A program made the translations under genes and the position numbers. From Deltaproteobacteria bacterium (lineage in GTDB: Bacteria > Desulfobacterota > Syntrophia > Syntrophales > UBA2210), in the NCBI GenBank assembly GCA_016933965.1, contig JAFGTS010000014.1, forward strand, positions 1 through 64,000: a stretch of DNA of 64,000 nt, read 5' to 3'. Each line of letters opens with the position of its first letter. The stretch's first letter is position 1. The notes under the pieces were generated by a model. The model ran no database searches, was not told the DNA's origin, and worked only from the letters and a program-made list of their open reading frames with translations. Shown here piece after piece: positions 1 to 8,950 of the stretch.

Positions 1-363
<363 letters not shown>

Positions 364-427
364 AAATTTGTGAAGTAAATTCACTTTTAATCTGAAAAGG
401 ACCCACAAGCTGCTATCCCACTATTTG

Positions 428-440
428 ATTGTTAGAGAAC
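428..440 (-). promoter_or_regulatory. boxA-like antitermination element in the rRNA leader
   Basis: The minus strand reads GTTCTCTAACAAT, close to the rrn boxA consensus TGCTCTTTAACAA that binds NusB/NusE. It lies between the promoter-proximal P2 and the 16S 5' end, where boxA is normally found. Confidence 0.55.
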
Positions 441-456
441 TCGAAAACGAGCCTAA

Positions 457-486
457 AATCTACAATAAACGAATTCAGACTGTCAA
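457..486 (-). promoter_or_regulatory. rRNA operon promoter P2 (sigma70 type)
   Basis: On the minus strand, TTGACA (481-486) and TAGATT (457-462) are separated by 18 bp. It lies about 95 bp upstream of the 16S 5' end and just upstream of the boxA-like element. The perfect -35 and its position support the call; the -10 is weaker. Confidence 0.6.
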
Positions 487-542
487 GGATTATTTCTTTT
501 CGCTGCAATATGTGAAAGAAAATTTCGCCATGCAGGGGGCGG

Positions 543-571
543 TGTATACACTCTCATTTCGGTCGAGTCAA
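543..571 (-). promoter_or_regulatory. rRNA operon promoter P1 with A/T-rich UP region (sigma70 type)
   Basis: On the minus strand, TTGACT (566-571) and TATACA (543-548) are spaced by exactly 17 bp. Immediately upstream (572-592) is an A/T-rich stretch with a run of seven A, as expected for an alpha-subunit UP element. Together with the second promoter near 470 this gives the tandem P1-P2 layout typical of rRNA operons. Confidence 0.7.
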
Positions 572-727
572 GACTTATTTTTAAAAAAAGACGACGGAAC
601 CGAAAATAATTGCGTTCATGCCGGCCGGTGACCGTGAAACGTGCCCGTTGACCTGATGTGGTGGAACGATGTAAAAGCAACGCTGACAATATGTTATGCC
701 GGTTCCGATCAGTGACGCCTGCGGGTT

Positions 728-750
728 CCCTTTTGAGGGGTGTTTTTTTT
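728..750 (+). terminator. short hairpin plus T8 in the leader of dus (attenuator-like)
   Basis: CCCT (728-731) pairs with AGGG (736-739) around a TTTG loop and is followed by a run of eight T (743-750). The stem is only 4 bp, so this is a weak intrinsic terminator or attenuator. It lies upstream of dus in the 364-837 gap. A possible promoter, TTGACC-18-TAAAAG (648-677), precedes it. The rest of that gap holds only the rRNA control region. Confidence 0.3.
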
Positions 751-837
751 GTCGACGCAATCCTTCAGGCGGTATATGGTCTGGGGCGACCGGAAGGCGC
801 GGCATCAGCCCGGACAGGAGAATCATTCGTAAAAGCT

Positions 838-1824
838 ATGGAAAGACGAGTCATCATAGGAACACTGGAAGTATCAAACCCTGTTTTTCTCGCCCCCATG
901 GCGGGTATCACGGATTCCATTTTCAGACAGGCGGTTCGTGCCTGTGGATGTTCTCTGTGCTTCACGGAGATGATCAGTGCCGCCGGGCTGGTTCGCAATA
1001 CATTGAAAACCCTTGAATATCTGGAATCGTCAGACAGGGACAGGCCTCTCGGTGCCCAGATATTCGGATCGGACCCGGACGTGCTGTCACGGGCCGCCCG
1101 GTACATAGTGGAGCGTGGAGGAGCGGACCTCATCGATATCAACATGGGCTGTCCCGTCCGCAAAGTCATCAAAACCGGTGCCGGTGGGGCGCTCATGCGG
1201 GAGCCCGCCAGGGTGAAGGAAATCCTGCTGTCGATGCGAAAAGCCTGCGGTGCCGTGCCGCTGACCGTCAAGATCAGGTCAGGGTGGAAAAGGGAAGGTC
1301 CGCAAGCACTTCTTATCGCCCGCCTCGCGGAAGAATGCGGGGTTGACGCCGTCGTCCTTCACCCGCGGACCGTGGAGCAGGGATTCAGCGGTTCCGCCGA
1401 TTGGGACCTGATAAGGGAGGTAAAAGAGTCCGTGTCCATACCCGTTATCGGAAGCGGCGATATCAGGAACGGAAAGGACGCCCGACGGATGCTCGACATG
1501 ACGGGATGCGACGGTGTCATGATCGGCCGGGCAGCCCTCGGGAATCCCTGGATATGCGGGGAAGCTCTGCAGAGCCTGTCAATGGAGCCTTCTTCCGCCG
1601 TGTCCCTGGAAGAACGGGAACGGATGATACGTTGGCATCTGAACGCCATGGTCGGCCGGTATGGAGAAAAAGCGGGTGTCAGGAAGTTCCGCAAGCATCT
1701 CCTGTGGTACACAAAGGGCTTGAGAGGGGGGGCGCGATTCAGGGAAGCAGCGGCGGCCCTGCTTGAGAAGGACGTCATTCTTGAACGGCTCCATGAATAC
1801 TTTGTCGAACTTGATACGATCTAA
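838..1824 (+). CDS. dus: tRNA-dihydrouridine synthase (DusB family)
   Basis: This is a flavoprotein that reduces uridine to dihydrouridine in the tRNA D-loop. The 328-residue product has the N-terminal LAPMAGITDS flavin-binding motif. It also has the active-site NMGCPV segment with the conserved Cys, followed by KVIKTGAGGALM, and later phosphate-binding segments typical of the TIM barrel (GSGDI, GVMIGRAALGNPW). Length fits bacterial DusB (about 320). The frame is open back to 658, but homology begins only at MERRVIIGTLEVSNP. The ATG at 838 is therefore chosen, although its ribosome site (CAGGAG near 816) is distant. It is divergent from the rRNA operon. DusB is preferred over DusA or DusC on overall similarity, but the exact subfamily is not proven. 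Confidence 0.93.
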   Translation: MERRVIIGTLEVSNPVFLAPMAGITDSIFRQAVRACGCSLCFTEMISAAGLVRNTLKTLEYLESSDRDRPLGAQIFGSDPDVLSRAARYIVERGGADLIDINMGCPVRKVIKTGAGGALMREPARVKEILLSMRKACGAVPLTVKIRSGWKREGPQALLIARLAEECGVDAVVLHPRTVEQGFSGSADWDLIREVKESVSIPVIGSGDIRNGKDARRMLDMTGCDGVMIGRAALGNPWICGEALQSLSMEPSSAVSLEERERMIRWHLNAMVGRYGEKAGVRKFRKHLLWYTKGLRGGARFREAAAALLEKDVILERLHEYFVELDTI

Positions 1825-1855
1825 AGGCCTGTTGCCCGGATCCTCGCGCCCTGCT

Positions 1856-2094
1856 TTTTCGTACGTCGCAATGACGAAGGGTGAAGCATAACGCAGCATA
1901 TGGGCTTTTTACGAAGTCGCCAATAGATGACGGTAAACGTAAAAAGCCTCAAAACGATAATATGAAGCGGCTTAGTAAAAAGTTCCAGAGGCAAGGCGTG
2001 CGAGTCCTGAGGAATGAGGCGTACTTTTCGTACGTCGCAATGACGAAGGGTGAAGCATAACACAGCATATGGGCTTTTTACGAAGTCGCTAATA
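1856..2094. repeat. two 70-bp direct repeats in the dus-zapB intergenic gap
   Basis: Positions 1856-1925 and 2025-2094 match at 68 of 70 bases; the differences are ACGCAG/ACACAG and GTCGCC/GTCGCT. Each copy ends with GGGCTTTTTACGAAGTCGC. The intervening 99 bp is unique. No open frame with coding character crosses the gap (1825-2180), so this is an intergenic dispersed-repeat type element. Shorter relatives of its end occur near 13161 and 53032. Confidence 0.85.
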
Positions 2095-2103
2095 AATAGA
2101 TTC

Positions 2104-2132
2104 TTGACAATTATATAGTGACTTGGCATAAT
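2104..2132 (+). promoter_or_regulatory. sigma70-type promoter of the zapB-zapA-6S-rny unit
   Basis: TTGACA (2104-2109), a 17-bp spacer and CATAAT (2127-2132). It lies about 50 bp upstream of the zapB-like start and directly after the second 70-bp repeat. Confidence 0.7.
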
Positions 2133-2180
2133 CCATAGACTTTTGGAATCGCAAGAGATTATTTTTAGCGGAGAGTGCCT

Positions 2181-2420
2181 GTGGATACGGTTGAAGTGGA
2201 AAAATTCAATGAACTGGAGCAGAAGGTAAAAGGTATTATTGAGGAACATGCCCTGATAAAAAAAAGGAACCGGGAACTGGAATCGATGCTTGAGGGGGCG
2301 AATGCGGAGCTGGCGGAGGCGAAGAACAGGATCAGGGCATTGAACGATGAACAGGGAACGGTGCGCGGCAGGATCGACGCTCTTCTGGGGATGCTTCGCA
2401 ATATCGACGTTCCCGAGTAA
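2181..2420 (+). CDS. zapB: ZapB-like short coiled-coil cell-division protein
   Basis: This is a 79-residue, highly charged, almost entirely helical product. Heptads run through EKFNELEQKVKGIIEEH and a long Glu/Ala/Lys-rich stretch, with no Cys and no membrane segment. Size, coiled-coil character and position directly before zapA fit ZapB, a Z-ring stabiliser that works through ZapA. Two GTG starts are possible: 2175, which lies on top of the ribosome site, and 2181, which is 6 bases from GGAGA (2170-2174). The second is chosen. Ten bases separate it from zapA. Function rests mainly on context because short coiled coils are not diagnostic. Confidence 0.65.
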   Translation: MDTVEVEKFNELEQKVKGIIEEHALIKKRNRELESMLEGANAELAEAKNRIRALNDEQGTVRGRIDALLGMLRNIDVPE

Positions 2421-2429
2421 TCGGATGGT

Positions 2430-2744
2430 GTGAGCGGATTGAAAAAACGTTTTAACATAACTGTCATGGAACAGGATTTATCGGTTTTAAGTGATAAAGG
2501 GGATGAATATGTAGAGAGTGTTGTTGACTATGTGAATGAAAAAGCAAGGGAAATGCGAGAAGCCTCGGATCAGCTGACGGCTCTGAACAGTGCGATATTG
2601 GTTGCATTGAATATTGCCGACGAGTTGTTCACCCTGAGAGAAGAAAAACGACAGTTGAGCGATACGGTGCGGGGCAGGACTGAGAAATTGATTGAATATA
2701 TAGACAAAAAACAGAAAGTGTTTGAACCCCTCAGGGGTGCGTGA
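2430..2744 (+). CDS. zapA: cell division protein ZapA
   Basis: A 104-residue protein that matches the ZapA family in length. It has an N-terminal globular head (KRFNITVMEQDLSVLSDKGDEYV) followed by a C-terminal coiled coil (residues about 55-95, rich in Ile, Leu, Glu and Arg). ZapA binds FtsZ and crosslinks protofilaments at the Z-ring. The GTG at 2430 follows the zapB-like gene by nine bases, so the two are co-transcribed from the promoter at 2104-2132. The stop codon overlaps the 5' end of the proposed 6S RNA, an arrangement known for zapA-ssrS loci in other proteobacteria. Confidence 0.85.
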   Translation: MSGLKKRFNITVMEQDLSVLSDKGDEYVESVVDYVNEKAREMREASDQLTALNSAILVALNIADELFTLREEKRQLSDTVRGRTEKLIEYIDKKQKVFEPLRGA

Positions 2745-2915
2745 GGTGCAGAGGACAGGCCGGCGAAACGGTTCCGGCCATTCCCCGGAAACACGGGGGC
2801 AGTGACAACCGGGAAGGTATGGCATTGATGAGATCGACAATGATGAGAAATCCGGTGCGAAGTGTCCATACCGAATTGTTGTCACTGAAATGTCCGGTAT
2901 CCCTTGGGTGATCAC
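2741..2915 (+). ncRNA. ssrS: probable 6S RNA (SsrS-type regulator of RNA polymerase)
   Basis: The 330-bp gap between zapA and rny holds a structured segment of about 175 nt. A long apical arm is formed by CAGTGACAA (2800-2808) with TTGTCACTG (2879-2887), and GGTATGG (2816-2822) with CCATACC (2866-2872). A terminal CATTG/CAATG hairpin lies inside. A closing stem is possible between GTGA...GAGG...CCGG (2741-2764) and CCGG...CCTT...TCAC (2895-2915). The enlarged internal loop carries a TTCCGG/CCGGAA hairpin on its 5' side. A T5-G-T7 tract follows at 2916-2928. Length, central bubble and the zapA neighbour all fit 6S RNA. No own promoter is obvious, so it may be processed from the zapA transcript. 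Confidence 0.6.
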
Positions 2916-3077
2916 TTTTTGTTTTTTTCCTGTCTGTTCCGCAATAGTTTTGCGAGGCTTCACGGGTACTTCCGAGGTCTTGCCGTCACCAGTTATCACC
3001 CTGGTTTCCCGCCTTTTTCATCCATAAAAAATTTCTCCATCGATATACGAGATTATGGGGGGAGGTGAAAGATTGGT

Positions 3078-4640
3078 ATGAATGAAATGATAGTATTATT
3101 TGTCTGTGCCGGATTTCTGGCGGCGGGACTTGTGCTGGGCTATCTGCTCAGAAAGAAAGTTTCCGGCAGGTTCCTGGAATCTTCAGAGAATCTGGCCAAG
3201 AGGATTGTAGAGGAAGCCAAGAAAGAAGCGGACAGCATCAAGAAAGAGTCGATCCTTCAGGCAAAGGATAATCTCCTGAAGGCGAAGAATGAATTTGAAA
3301 AGGAGACTCGAGGGCGCCGGGCCGAGCTTGATAATGTCGAGAAAAAACTGCGCCTGAAAGAGGAAAATCTTGATAAGAGACTGGACATGATGGTCCAGAA
3401 GGAGACGAACCTGGAAAGACGGGAGCAGTCCTTCATAAACAAGGAATCAGCCCTGAACGAGAAACACGAGACACTTGACAGGCTCGTCACCGCACAGCAG
3501 GAGCAGTTGGAAAAGATCGCCGGGATTTCCTCCCAGGAAGCGAAAAACCAGTTGATGCAGGCGATGCTGTCGGAGGCGAAACAGGAAGCGGCCGGCATGA
3601 TCCGGAAGGTGGAGGAGGAAACCAGGCGGGAAGCGGACAAGAAATCCCGTGAGATCCTTGCCTACGCGGTTCAGCGATATGCCGCCGATTTCGTGGCCGA
3701 GAGCACCGTTTCCGTCGTCAATCTACCTTCGGACGAAATGAAGGGCAGGATCATCGGGCGGGAAGGCAGAAATATCAGGGCTATCGAGGCGGCCACGGGA
3801 ACGGACCTCATAATAGACGATACACCGGAGGCGGTCGTCCTTTCGAGTTTCGACCCCATTCGCCGTGAAGTGGCAAGAAGATCACTCGAGCAGCTGATCA
3901 GCGACGGAAGGATCCACCCCGGCCGCATAGAAGATGTGGTCAGAAAGGTGAAAGCGGAGGTCGATGATCTGATCCGTGAAACCGGTGAACGGACATCCTT
4001 TGATGTCGGTGTTCATGATCTGCATCCGGAACTGATCAATCTTCTCGGCCGCTTGAAGTTCAGGACGAGCTTTTCCCAGAACGTGCTGGTCCATTCCATC
4101 GAAGTGGCCCACCTGACGGGCATGATGGCCGCCGAACTGGGGATGAACGTCAGGGAAGCAAAACGGGCGGGACTGCTTCACGATATCGGCAAGGCGATCG
4201 ATCACGAGGTTGAAGGGACCCATGCGGCGATCGGGGCTGAATACGCCCGCAAGTTCGGGGAGTCCGATCGTATCGTGCAGGCCATCGCCACCCATCACGA
4301 TGACGGAAGGAACAACACCCTTCTGGGCGTCCTGGTCCAGGCGGCGGACTCTCTCTCGGCGGCGCGACCCGGGGCCCGCAGGGAAATGCTTGAGACCTAT
4401 GTCAAGCGCCTGAGCGAACTGGAAGCAATCGCCGGGTCCTTCAGCGGTGTCGACAAATGTTTTGCCATTCAGGCGGGCAGGGAGATCCGGATCCTTGTGG
4501 AGAATGAAAAGATCTCCGATAATGATGCCGTCATGCTCTGCAAGGACGTCATCAAGAAGATCCAGGAGGAACTGACCTACCCCGGCCAGATCAAGGTGAC
4601 CGTTATCAGGGAGATGCGGGTCAGTGATTATGCGAAGTAG
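3078..4640 (+). CDS. rny: ribonuclease Y
   Basis: A membrane-anchored endoribonuclease that starts mRNA decay. The 520-residue length is standard. Order of parts: an N-terminal transmembrane helix (residues 2-24), a long charged coiled coil (about 30-200), a KH RNA-binding domain with [15 protein letters not shown], and an HD domain with the metal pair H368-D369 in [12 protein letters not shown]. The C-terminal part contains the conserved THHDD and RPGARRE segments. The start ATG has a good ribosome site (GGGGAGGTGA). It is followed after 13 bases by the YmdB-like gene, the usual partner order in many bacteria. Possibly expressed from read-through of the zapA transcript and from a local promoter after the 6S RNA. 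Confidence 0.97.
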   Translation: MNEMIVLFVCAGFLAAGLVLGYLLRKKVSGRFLESSENLAKRIVEEAKKEADSIKKESILQAKDNLLKAKNEFEKETRGRRAELDNVEKKLRLKEENLDKRLDMMVQKETNLERREQSFINKESALNEKHETLDRLVTAQQEQLEKIAGISSQEAKNQLMQAMLSEAKQEAAGMIRKVEEETRREADKKSREILAYAVQRYAADFVAESTVSVVNLPSDEMKGRIIGREGRNIRAIEAATGTDLIIDDTPEAVVLSSFDPIRREVARRSLEQLISDGRIHPGRIEDVVRKVKAEVDDLIRETGERTSFDVGVHDLHPELINLLGRLKFRTSFSQNVLVHSIEVAHLTGMMAAELGMNVREAKRAGLLHDIGKAIDHEVEGTHAAIGAEYARKFGESDRIVQAIATHHDDGRNNTLLGVLVQAADSLSAARPGARREMLETYVKRLSELEAIAGSFSGVDKCFAIQAGREIRILVENEKISDNDAVMLCKDVIKKIQEELTYPGQIKVTVIREMRVSDYAK

Positions 4641-4653
4641 GAATACGTGAACC

Positions 4654-5439
4654 ATGAAGGTATTGTTTATCGGAGATATAGTCGGAAAACCCGGCAGAAA
4701 AGCCGTCGCCCGGCTCCTTCCCCGGCTCACGGAGGAATATCGGATCGATTGCACGGTGGCGAATTGCGAAAACGCCGCCGGCGGTTTCGGTGTGACCAGG
4801 GACGTGGTCGATGAACTCTACGGACTCGGCATTGATATATTGACCTCGGGAAATCATATCTGGGACAAAAAGGAAGTCCTGGATTTCATTGATGACTATG
4901 AAACGCTCCTGCGCCCCGCCAACTATCCCGACGGTGTTCCGGGGCATGGAAGCATAACGATGCGGTTTGACAATGGGACGTCTATCGGTGTTCTGAATGT
5001 GGAGGGGCGAGTTTTCATGAAAGATCTCGATTGTCCCTTCCGAAGGGCCAAACAGGAACTGGAGATTCTGCACGCCATGACACGGACCGTCATCGTCGAT
5101 ATGCATGCCGAGGCCACCTCCGAGAAGCAGGCCATCGCATGGTTCCTTGACGGCGACGTAAGCGCCGTCATCGGTACCCATACCCATGTTCAGACCGCCG
5201 ATGAGCGGATCCTTCCCGATGGCACGGCCTACATCAGCGATGCCGGCATGACGGGCCCCTTCGATTCCGTGCTCGGCGTGAAAAAAGAGATCGCCATAGA
5301 ACGCTTTCTCCGCATGACACCCAACAAATTCGACGTGGCCCGGGGAAACGTCCGGCTTCAGGGGGTCGTGATCGACATTGACGATGAGACGGGGAAAAGC
5401 CTGAGTATAGAGAGGATTGATGTTCCATTGGAGCAGTGA
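4654..5439 (+). CDS. YmdB-family metallophosphoesterase
   Basis: A 261-residue protein of the TIGR00282/YmdB family, cyclic-nucleotide phosphodiesterase-like enzymes with a di-iron site. Visible metal-ligand motifs are GDIVG (residues 7-11), NCENAAGG (38-45), TSGNHIWD (about 65-72), DMHAEATSEKQA and GTHTHVQTADE. The frame spans the expected family length from the first residues (MKVLFIGDIVGKPGR). It lies directly downstream of rny, and in other bacteria this pair is conserved. In Bacillus the homologue hydrolyses 2',3'- and 3',5'-cyclic nucleotides and influences biofilm decisions. The substrate here is not known. Confidence 0.9.
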   Translation: MKVLFIGDIVGKPGRKAVARLLPRLTEEYRIDCTVANCENAAGGFGVTRDVVDELYGLGIDILTSGNHIWDKKEVLDFIDDYETLLRPANYPDGVPGHGSITMRFDNGTSIGVLNVEGRVFMKDLDCPFRRAKQELEILHAMTRTVIVDMHAEATSEKQAIAWFLDGDVSAVIGTHTHVQTADERILPDGTAYISDAGMTGPFDSVLGVKKEIAIERFLRMTPNKFDVARGNVRLQGVVIDIDDETGKSLSIERIDVPLEQ

Positions 5440-5500
5440 TCTCGCAGCAGTTGGATTATTTATCCGGTCGACAATACATTGAATGAGAAGGTTTTGATAG

Positions 5501-6781
5501 ATGAGCGTGTATGATGTTCTGGAGGAACGGGGGTTTGTCGAGCAGGTGACCGACGAGGGGCCGATCCGTGAGATCCTGGCGAAAGAGAGCATAACCTGTT
5601 ACATCGGGTTTGATCCTACGGCCAGGAGTCTCCATGTCGGAAGCCTTGTTCCGATCATGTCTCTGGCCCACATGCAGCGCCACGGTCACCGGCCCATCGC
5701 CCTGGTGGGGGCCGGCACGGCCCTGATCGGTGACCCGAGCGGTAAAACGGAGATGCGGCGGGTCCTCACACGCGGGGAGATCGATGAGAACGCTGAGGCC
5801 ATCAAGCAGCAACTCTCCCGCTATATCGACTTCAGCGAGGGGAAGGCTGTTCTGCTAAACAACGCCGACTGGCTGATCCCCCTCAACTACATAGAGTTTC
5901 TCCGTGACGTGGGTCGCCACTTCAGCGTGAACCGCATGCTGGCCGCCGAGAGCTACCGGATGCGGCTGGAAACGGGGCTCAGTTTCATCGAGTTTAATTA
6001 CATGCTCCTGCAGTCCTATGATTTCTATCATCTCTACCGGCATCATGACTGCATCCTGCAGATGGGCGGAAATGACCAGTGGGGCAATATCGTGGCCGGG
6101 ATCGACCTCACACGGCGCCTTGCCGACGGGAAGGTCTTCGGCATGACCTTTCCCCTCCTGGTGACCTCCCAGGGGCACAAAATGGGGAAGACCGAGAAGG
6201 GAACGGTCTGGCTTGATCCGGACCTGACGTCCCCCTATGAGTATTTTCAGTATTGGATGAATACGGAGGACGCCGATGTGGAAAGGTTCCTGGCGTTCTT
6301 CACCTTTCTGCCCGTTGAGGAGATAGGGGAAGCCGGCAAGCTCAGGGATGCCGAACTGAACATGGCGAAAACCGTCCTTGCCTATGAGGCCACGAAGGTT
6401 ACCCATGGTGAGGAAGCGGCCCTGGCGGCATGGAAGGCATCGTCGGGGGCCTTCAACCTGCGGGCGGTGCCGGAAAACCTCCTTCCCTCGAGCTCCATCC
6501 CGCGGTCTGCGGCCGCCGCGGACGTATCGGCGATCCCCTTTGTGGAGAAGGAACGGAAGGAAATAGAAGCGGGCATTCCGGCCTTTGAACTGTTCCATGA
6601 GGTCGGGCTCTGCTCCTCCCGGGGGGAGGCCCGGCGGTTGATCAGTCAGGGCGGATGCTACGTGAACGGTGAGCCTGTGCGGTCCTTTGACGACCGTATC
6701 GATGCTGCGCATATCGATGGGAACGGTGAGATACGGTTGAGAAAAGGGAAAAAACGATATACCGTTATCAAAGTGCTGTAG
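5501..6781 (+). CDS. tyrS: tyrosyl-tRNA synthetase
   Basis: Class I aminoacyl-tRNA synthetase charging tRNA-Tyr, 426 residues (family about 400-430). The HIGH-type ATP motif is LHVGS in DPTARSLHVGS near residue 45. The Tyr-binding region includes MLLQSYDFYHL and QMGGNDQWGNI. The KMSKS-type loop reads HKMGKTEKG. The C-terminal S4-like tRNA-binding domain is about residues 360-426 (SRGEARRLISQGGCYVNG). Start ATG at 5501 follows GAGAAGG. It follows the YmdB-like gene by 61 bases and is probably in the same unit. Confidence 0.97.
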   Translation: MSVYDVLEERGFVEQVTDEGPIREILAKESITCYIGFDPTARSLHVGSLVPIMSLAHMQRHGHRPIALVGAGTALIGDPSGKTEMRRVLTRGEIDENAEAIKQQLSRYIDFSEGKAVLLNNADWLIPLNYIEFLRDVGRHFSVNRMLAAESYRMRLETGLSFIEFNYMLLQSYDFYHLYRHHDCILQMGGNDQWGNIVAGIDLTRRLADGKVFGMTFPLLVTSQGHKMGKTEKGTVWLDPDLTSPYEYFQYWMNTEDADVERFLAFFTFLPVEEIGEAGKLRDAELNMAKTVLAYEATKVTHGEEAALAAWKASSGAFNLRAVPENLLPSSSIPRSAAAADVSAIPFVEKERKEIEAGIPAFELFHEVGLCSSRGEARRLISQGGCYVNGEPVRSFDDRIDAAHIDGNGEIRLRKGKKRYTVIKVL

Positions 6782-6858
6782 GAAGCCGCCCCGATCGTCA
6801 CGGGGGAAAAGGCGGACATCTCTCATGAAAGGGTCGACCGACGACCGAGGAGGATGAC

Positions 6859-7716
6859 ATGAACACGCGGGAACTGATTACAATGTTGAACAAGGACCTT
6901 GCCGATGAACACGCGGCGATCATCCGGTACCTGATCCATGCCTATCAGGAGGGTGAGGATACGCCGCTCGGTGCCGGCCTTCTGTCCCGCTCGCGCGAGG
7001 AGATGTGGCACATGCACTGGCTCGGTATGATCATCTGCGATCTGGGCGGGGAACCCGATTTTTCCCCGGGACCGTACCCCTTTGATCCCACGGACAGGTC
7101 CACTGTTCTTAAATCCTATATCGACTATGAGCTCAAACTGATCCCCCACTATAACGCCGAGGCGGATGCCGTTGATGATCCCCATATCAAGCGGGTGTTG
7201 CGACGGGAAGCCTGGGAGTCGGCGATCCATGCCCGGAGATTTCAACGGATGCTCGACAAGCTGTCGCCGGAAGAGGCATCGAGCCTCGCCGTGAACGATC
7301 ATGAACTTCCGGAAGCGTTCCTGGAGAAACTCCAGAAGGAAGTGGCCGCGCAATACACAGGGATGCTCCGTCATATCCGCATGTCCTGGATGTTCCAGAA
7401 AGAGGACAGGACGGGGTGGCGGTTGATGGACCAGGCCATGGAGAAGATGAAGCACCTCGCCATGTTCGCCGAAGCGGCCGCGGAGGACGGGGTGGTCCCG
7501 CGCCTGAAAGCGGAGTCCGTCAACACGGGAGCCGCCGTATCACAGGCGTTGCAGCGGGCGATCGAGGACATCAGCGCGGACCTTGAGCGGTATTCGACCC
7601 TGACGGACGAAGAGGAGTTCAGGAAACATGCGGGACTCGCTCTGAAAATGGACCTCACCGTTCAGCAGCTGGAATACCAGGCCGCCGAGATCGGTGACTG
7701 GCTGAAGAGGAAATAA
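6859..7716 (+). CDS. ferritin-like domain protein, two helical-bundle halves
   Basis: A soluble, wholly helical 285-residue protein. The N-terminal half looks like a ferritin/rubrerythrin-type four-helix bundle: DLADEHAAIIRYL carries the first-helix acidic ligand E17, REEMWHMHW has an E48-x-x-H51 pair, and DYELKLIPHYNAEADAV and REAWESAIHARRF supply further Glu/His. The C-terminal half (about 180-285) is a second helical segment with no clear metal motif. The ATG is preceded by GAGGAGGATGAC. It follows tyrS by 77 bases and is convergent with the CaiB-like gene, only 15 bases away, with no obvious terminator between them. Iron storage or peroxide protection is possible, but the substrate is unknown. 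Confidence 0.65.
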   Translation: MNTRELITMLNKDLADEHAAIIRYLIHAYQEGEDTPLGAGLLSRSREEMWHMHWLGMIICDLGGEPDFSPGPYPFDPTDRSTVLKSYIDYELKLIPHYNAEADAVDDPHIKRVLRREAWESAIHARRFQRMLDKLSPEEASSLAVNDHELPEAFLEKLQKEVAAQYTGMLRHIRMSWMFQKEDRTGWRLMDQAMEKMKHLAMFAEAAAEDGVVPRLKAESVNTGAAVSQALQRAIEDISADLERYSTLTDEEEFRKHAGLALKMDLTVQQLEYQAAEIGDWLKRK

Positions 7717-7731
7717 CCGGTCCCCGGCATG

Positions 7732-8937
7732 TCAGGGAATAACACCGGCGGCCCGGAGGTCATCGATCTCATCCTCGCCGTACCCGAGCCAGTCTCGAAG
7801 AATGAGATCATTGTGCTCGCCCAGTTCCGGAGCGGCCATCCTGAGGCTTTCCTCGGACCGGGAAAACTTGAAGGGGATGCCCGGCACGGCTATCTCGCCG
7901 AACCTTCTGTGCCGGACCGTGGCAAGCATGCCTCTCGCCCTGAGATTGGGATCCTCGTTCACGCCGTCGATATCGTGGGCGGTGCCGCAGGGAATCTTTT
8001 TCTTTTCCAGAACGGAAATGATGTGATCGGAATCATGGACCGACGTCCACTCCTCGATCCGCCGGACCGCTTCGGCGTGATTGTGGATCCTGGTCACGAT
8101 ATTTGAGAACCGTTCATCCCTGAGCATTTCCGGATGCCCCGCCGTTTCTGCGAGGTCCTGCCACTGGCGCTGGGTGAGGGCGACAATGGCCACCTTGCCG
8201 TCCCGTGACTTGAAGAATCCGTAAAAGGGCATGCGGTCCTTCGAATTCAGCACGTCGTCGGGTTTCCTGCCCAGTCTTTCCGTCACGGCCTCCATGATGG
8301 GACCCATGGCCCGGTTGATCATGGCCCGGTAATTATTGAAATAGAGGATATCCTGCATTGACAGATCGATGAACTGACCTTCTCCCGTTTCCCTTCGGTG
8401 CATCAAGGCCAGGAGCAGGGCGATGGCGCCGTAGGCCCCGCACATCAGGTCTCCCCAGTAATTCGACGGTGGTTTCAGGTTTTCCCGGTCATCCCAGAAC
8501 TGGCCGGACACCGCCTGGGCGACGATATCGAACGCGGCCCGTTCGGGATTGATCCCCTCGGACCCGAAACCCGACAGGGACAGATAGATGATGTTTTCCT
8601 TCAAATCCTTCAGGTCGTCATAACCGAGGCCATGCCTTTCAAGCGTTCCTGGTATGAGATTGTGGACGAAGACATCCGACACGGTGGCCAGTCGTCTGAT
8701 CATGTCCCGTCCCGGGAGGGTTCTCCAGTTCACGGATATGCCGTACTTGTTGCGGTTGAAGACGGAATAATTGCGCTCCGCCCCCGGCAGGAGCTGGAAT
8801 ATCATCCGAAGGGCGTCTCCATGGGGGAGTTCCACCTTGACGACCTGGGCCCCCATGTCGGCGAGGATCTGCGTGCACCGTGAGCCGCTGATGAACTGGG
8901 TGCAGTCGATGATCCTGATGTTTTTGAGAATTTCCAT
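7732..8937 (-). CDS. CaiB/BaiF-type family III CoA-transferase
   Basis: This 401-residue enzyme moves CoA between carboxylic acids. The family is recognised by the N-terminal RIIDCTQFISGSRCTQILADMGAQVVKVE and by NRNKYGISVNW. The Asp that forms the acyl-enzyme intermediate in this family is expected near residue 170, around WGDLMCGAYGAIALLLAL. C-terminal GMLATVRHRRFGEIAVPGIPFKFS is also typical. Length is normal. It is the last gene of a minus-strand run: M55 peptidase, FAD oxidoreductase, CoA-transferase, with 13 bases to the oxidoreductase. The context suggests organic acid or amino acid breakdown, but the substrate cannot be read from the sequence. Confidence 0.9.
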   Translation of the reverse strand: MEILKNIRIIDCTQFISGSRCTQILADMGAQVVKVELPHGDALRMIFQLLPGAERNYSVFNRNKYGISVNWRTLPGRDMIRRLATVSDVFVHNLIPGTLERHGLGYDDLKDLKENIIYLSLSGFGSEGINPERAAFDIVAQAVSGQFWDDRENLKPPSNYWGDLMCGAYGAIALLLALMHRRETGEGQFIDLSMQDILYFNNYRAMINRAMGPIMEAVTERLGRKPDDVLNSKDRMPFYGFFKSRDGKVAIVALTQRQWQDLAETAGHPEMLRDERFSNIVTRIHNHAEAVRRIEEWTSVHDSDHIISVLEKKKIPCGTAHDIDGVNEDPNLRARGMLATVRHRRFGEIAVPGIPFKFSRSEESLRMAAPELGEHNDLILRDWLGYGEDEIDDLRAAGVIP

Positions 8938-8950
8938 GATCCGCCTCCGT

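Noticed and set aside
425-689. Small open frames of 68 codons on both strands upstream of dus
   Set aside because: They overlie the rRNA promoters and leader and have no ribosome sites or family similarity.
2929-3060. tRNA gene in the zapA-rny gap or elsewhere in the window
   Set aside because: No cloverleaf with a GGTTCGAAT-type T-arm and acceptor stem could be drawn in any gap.
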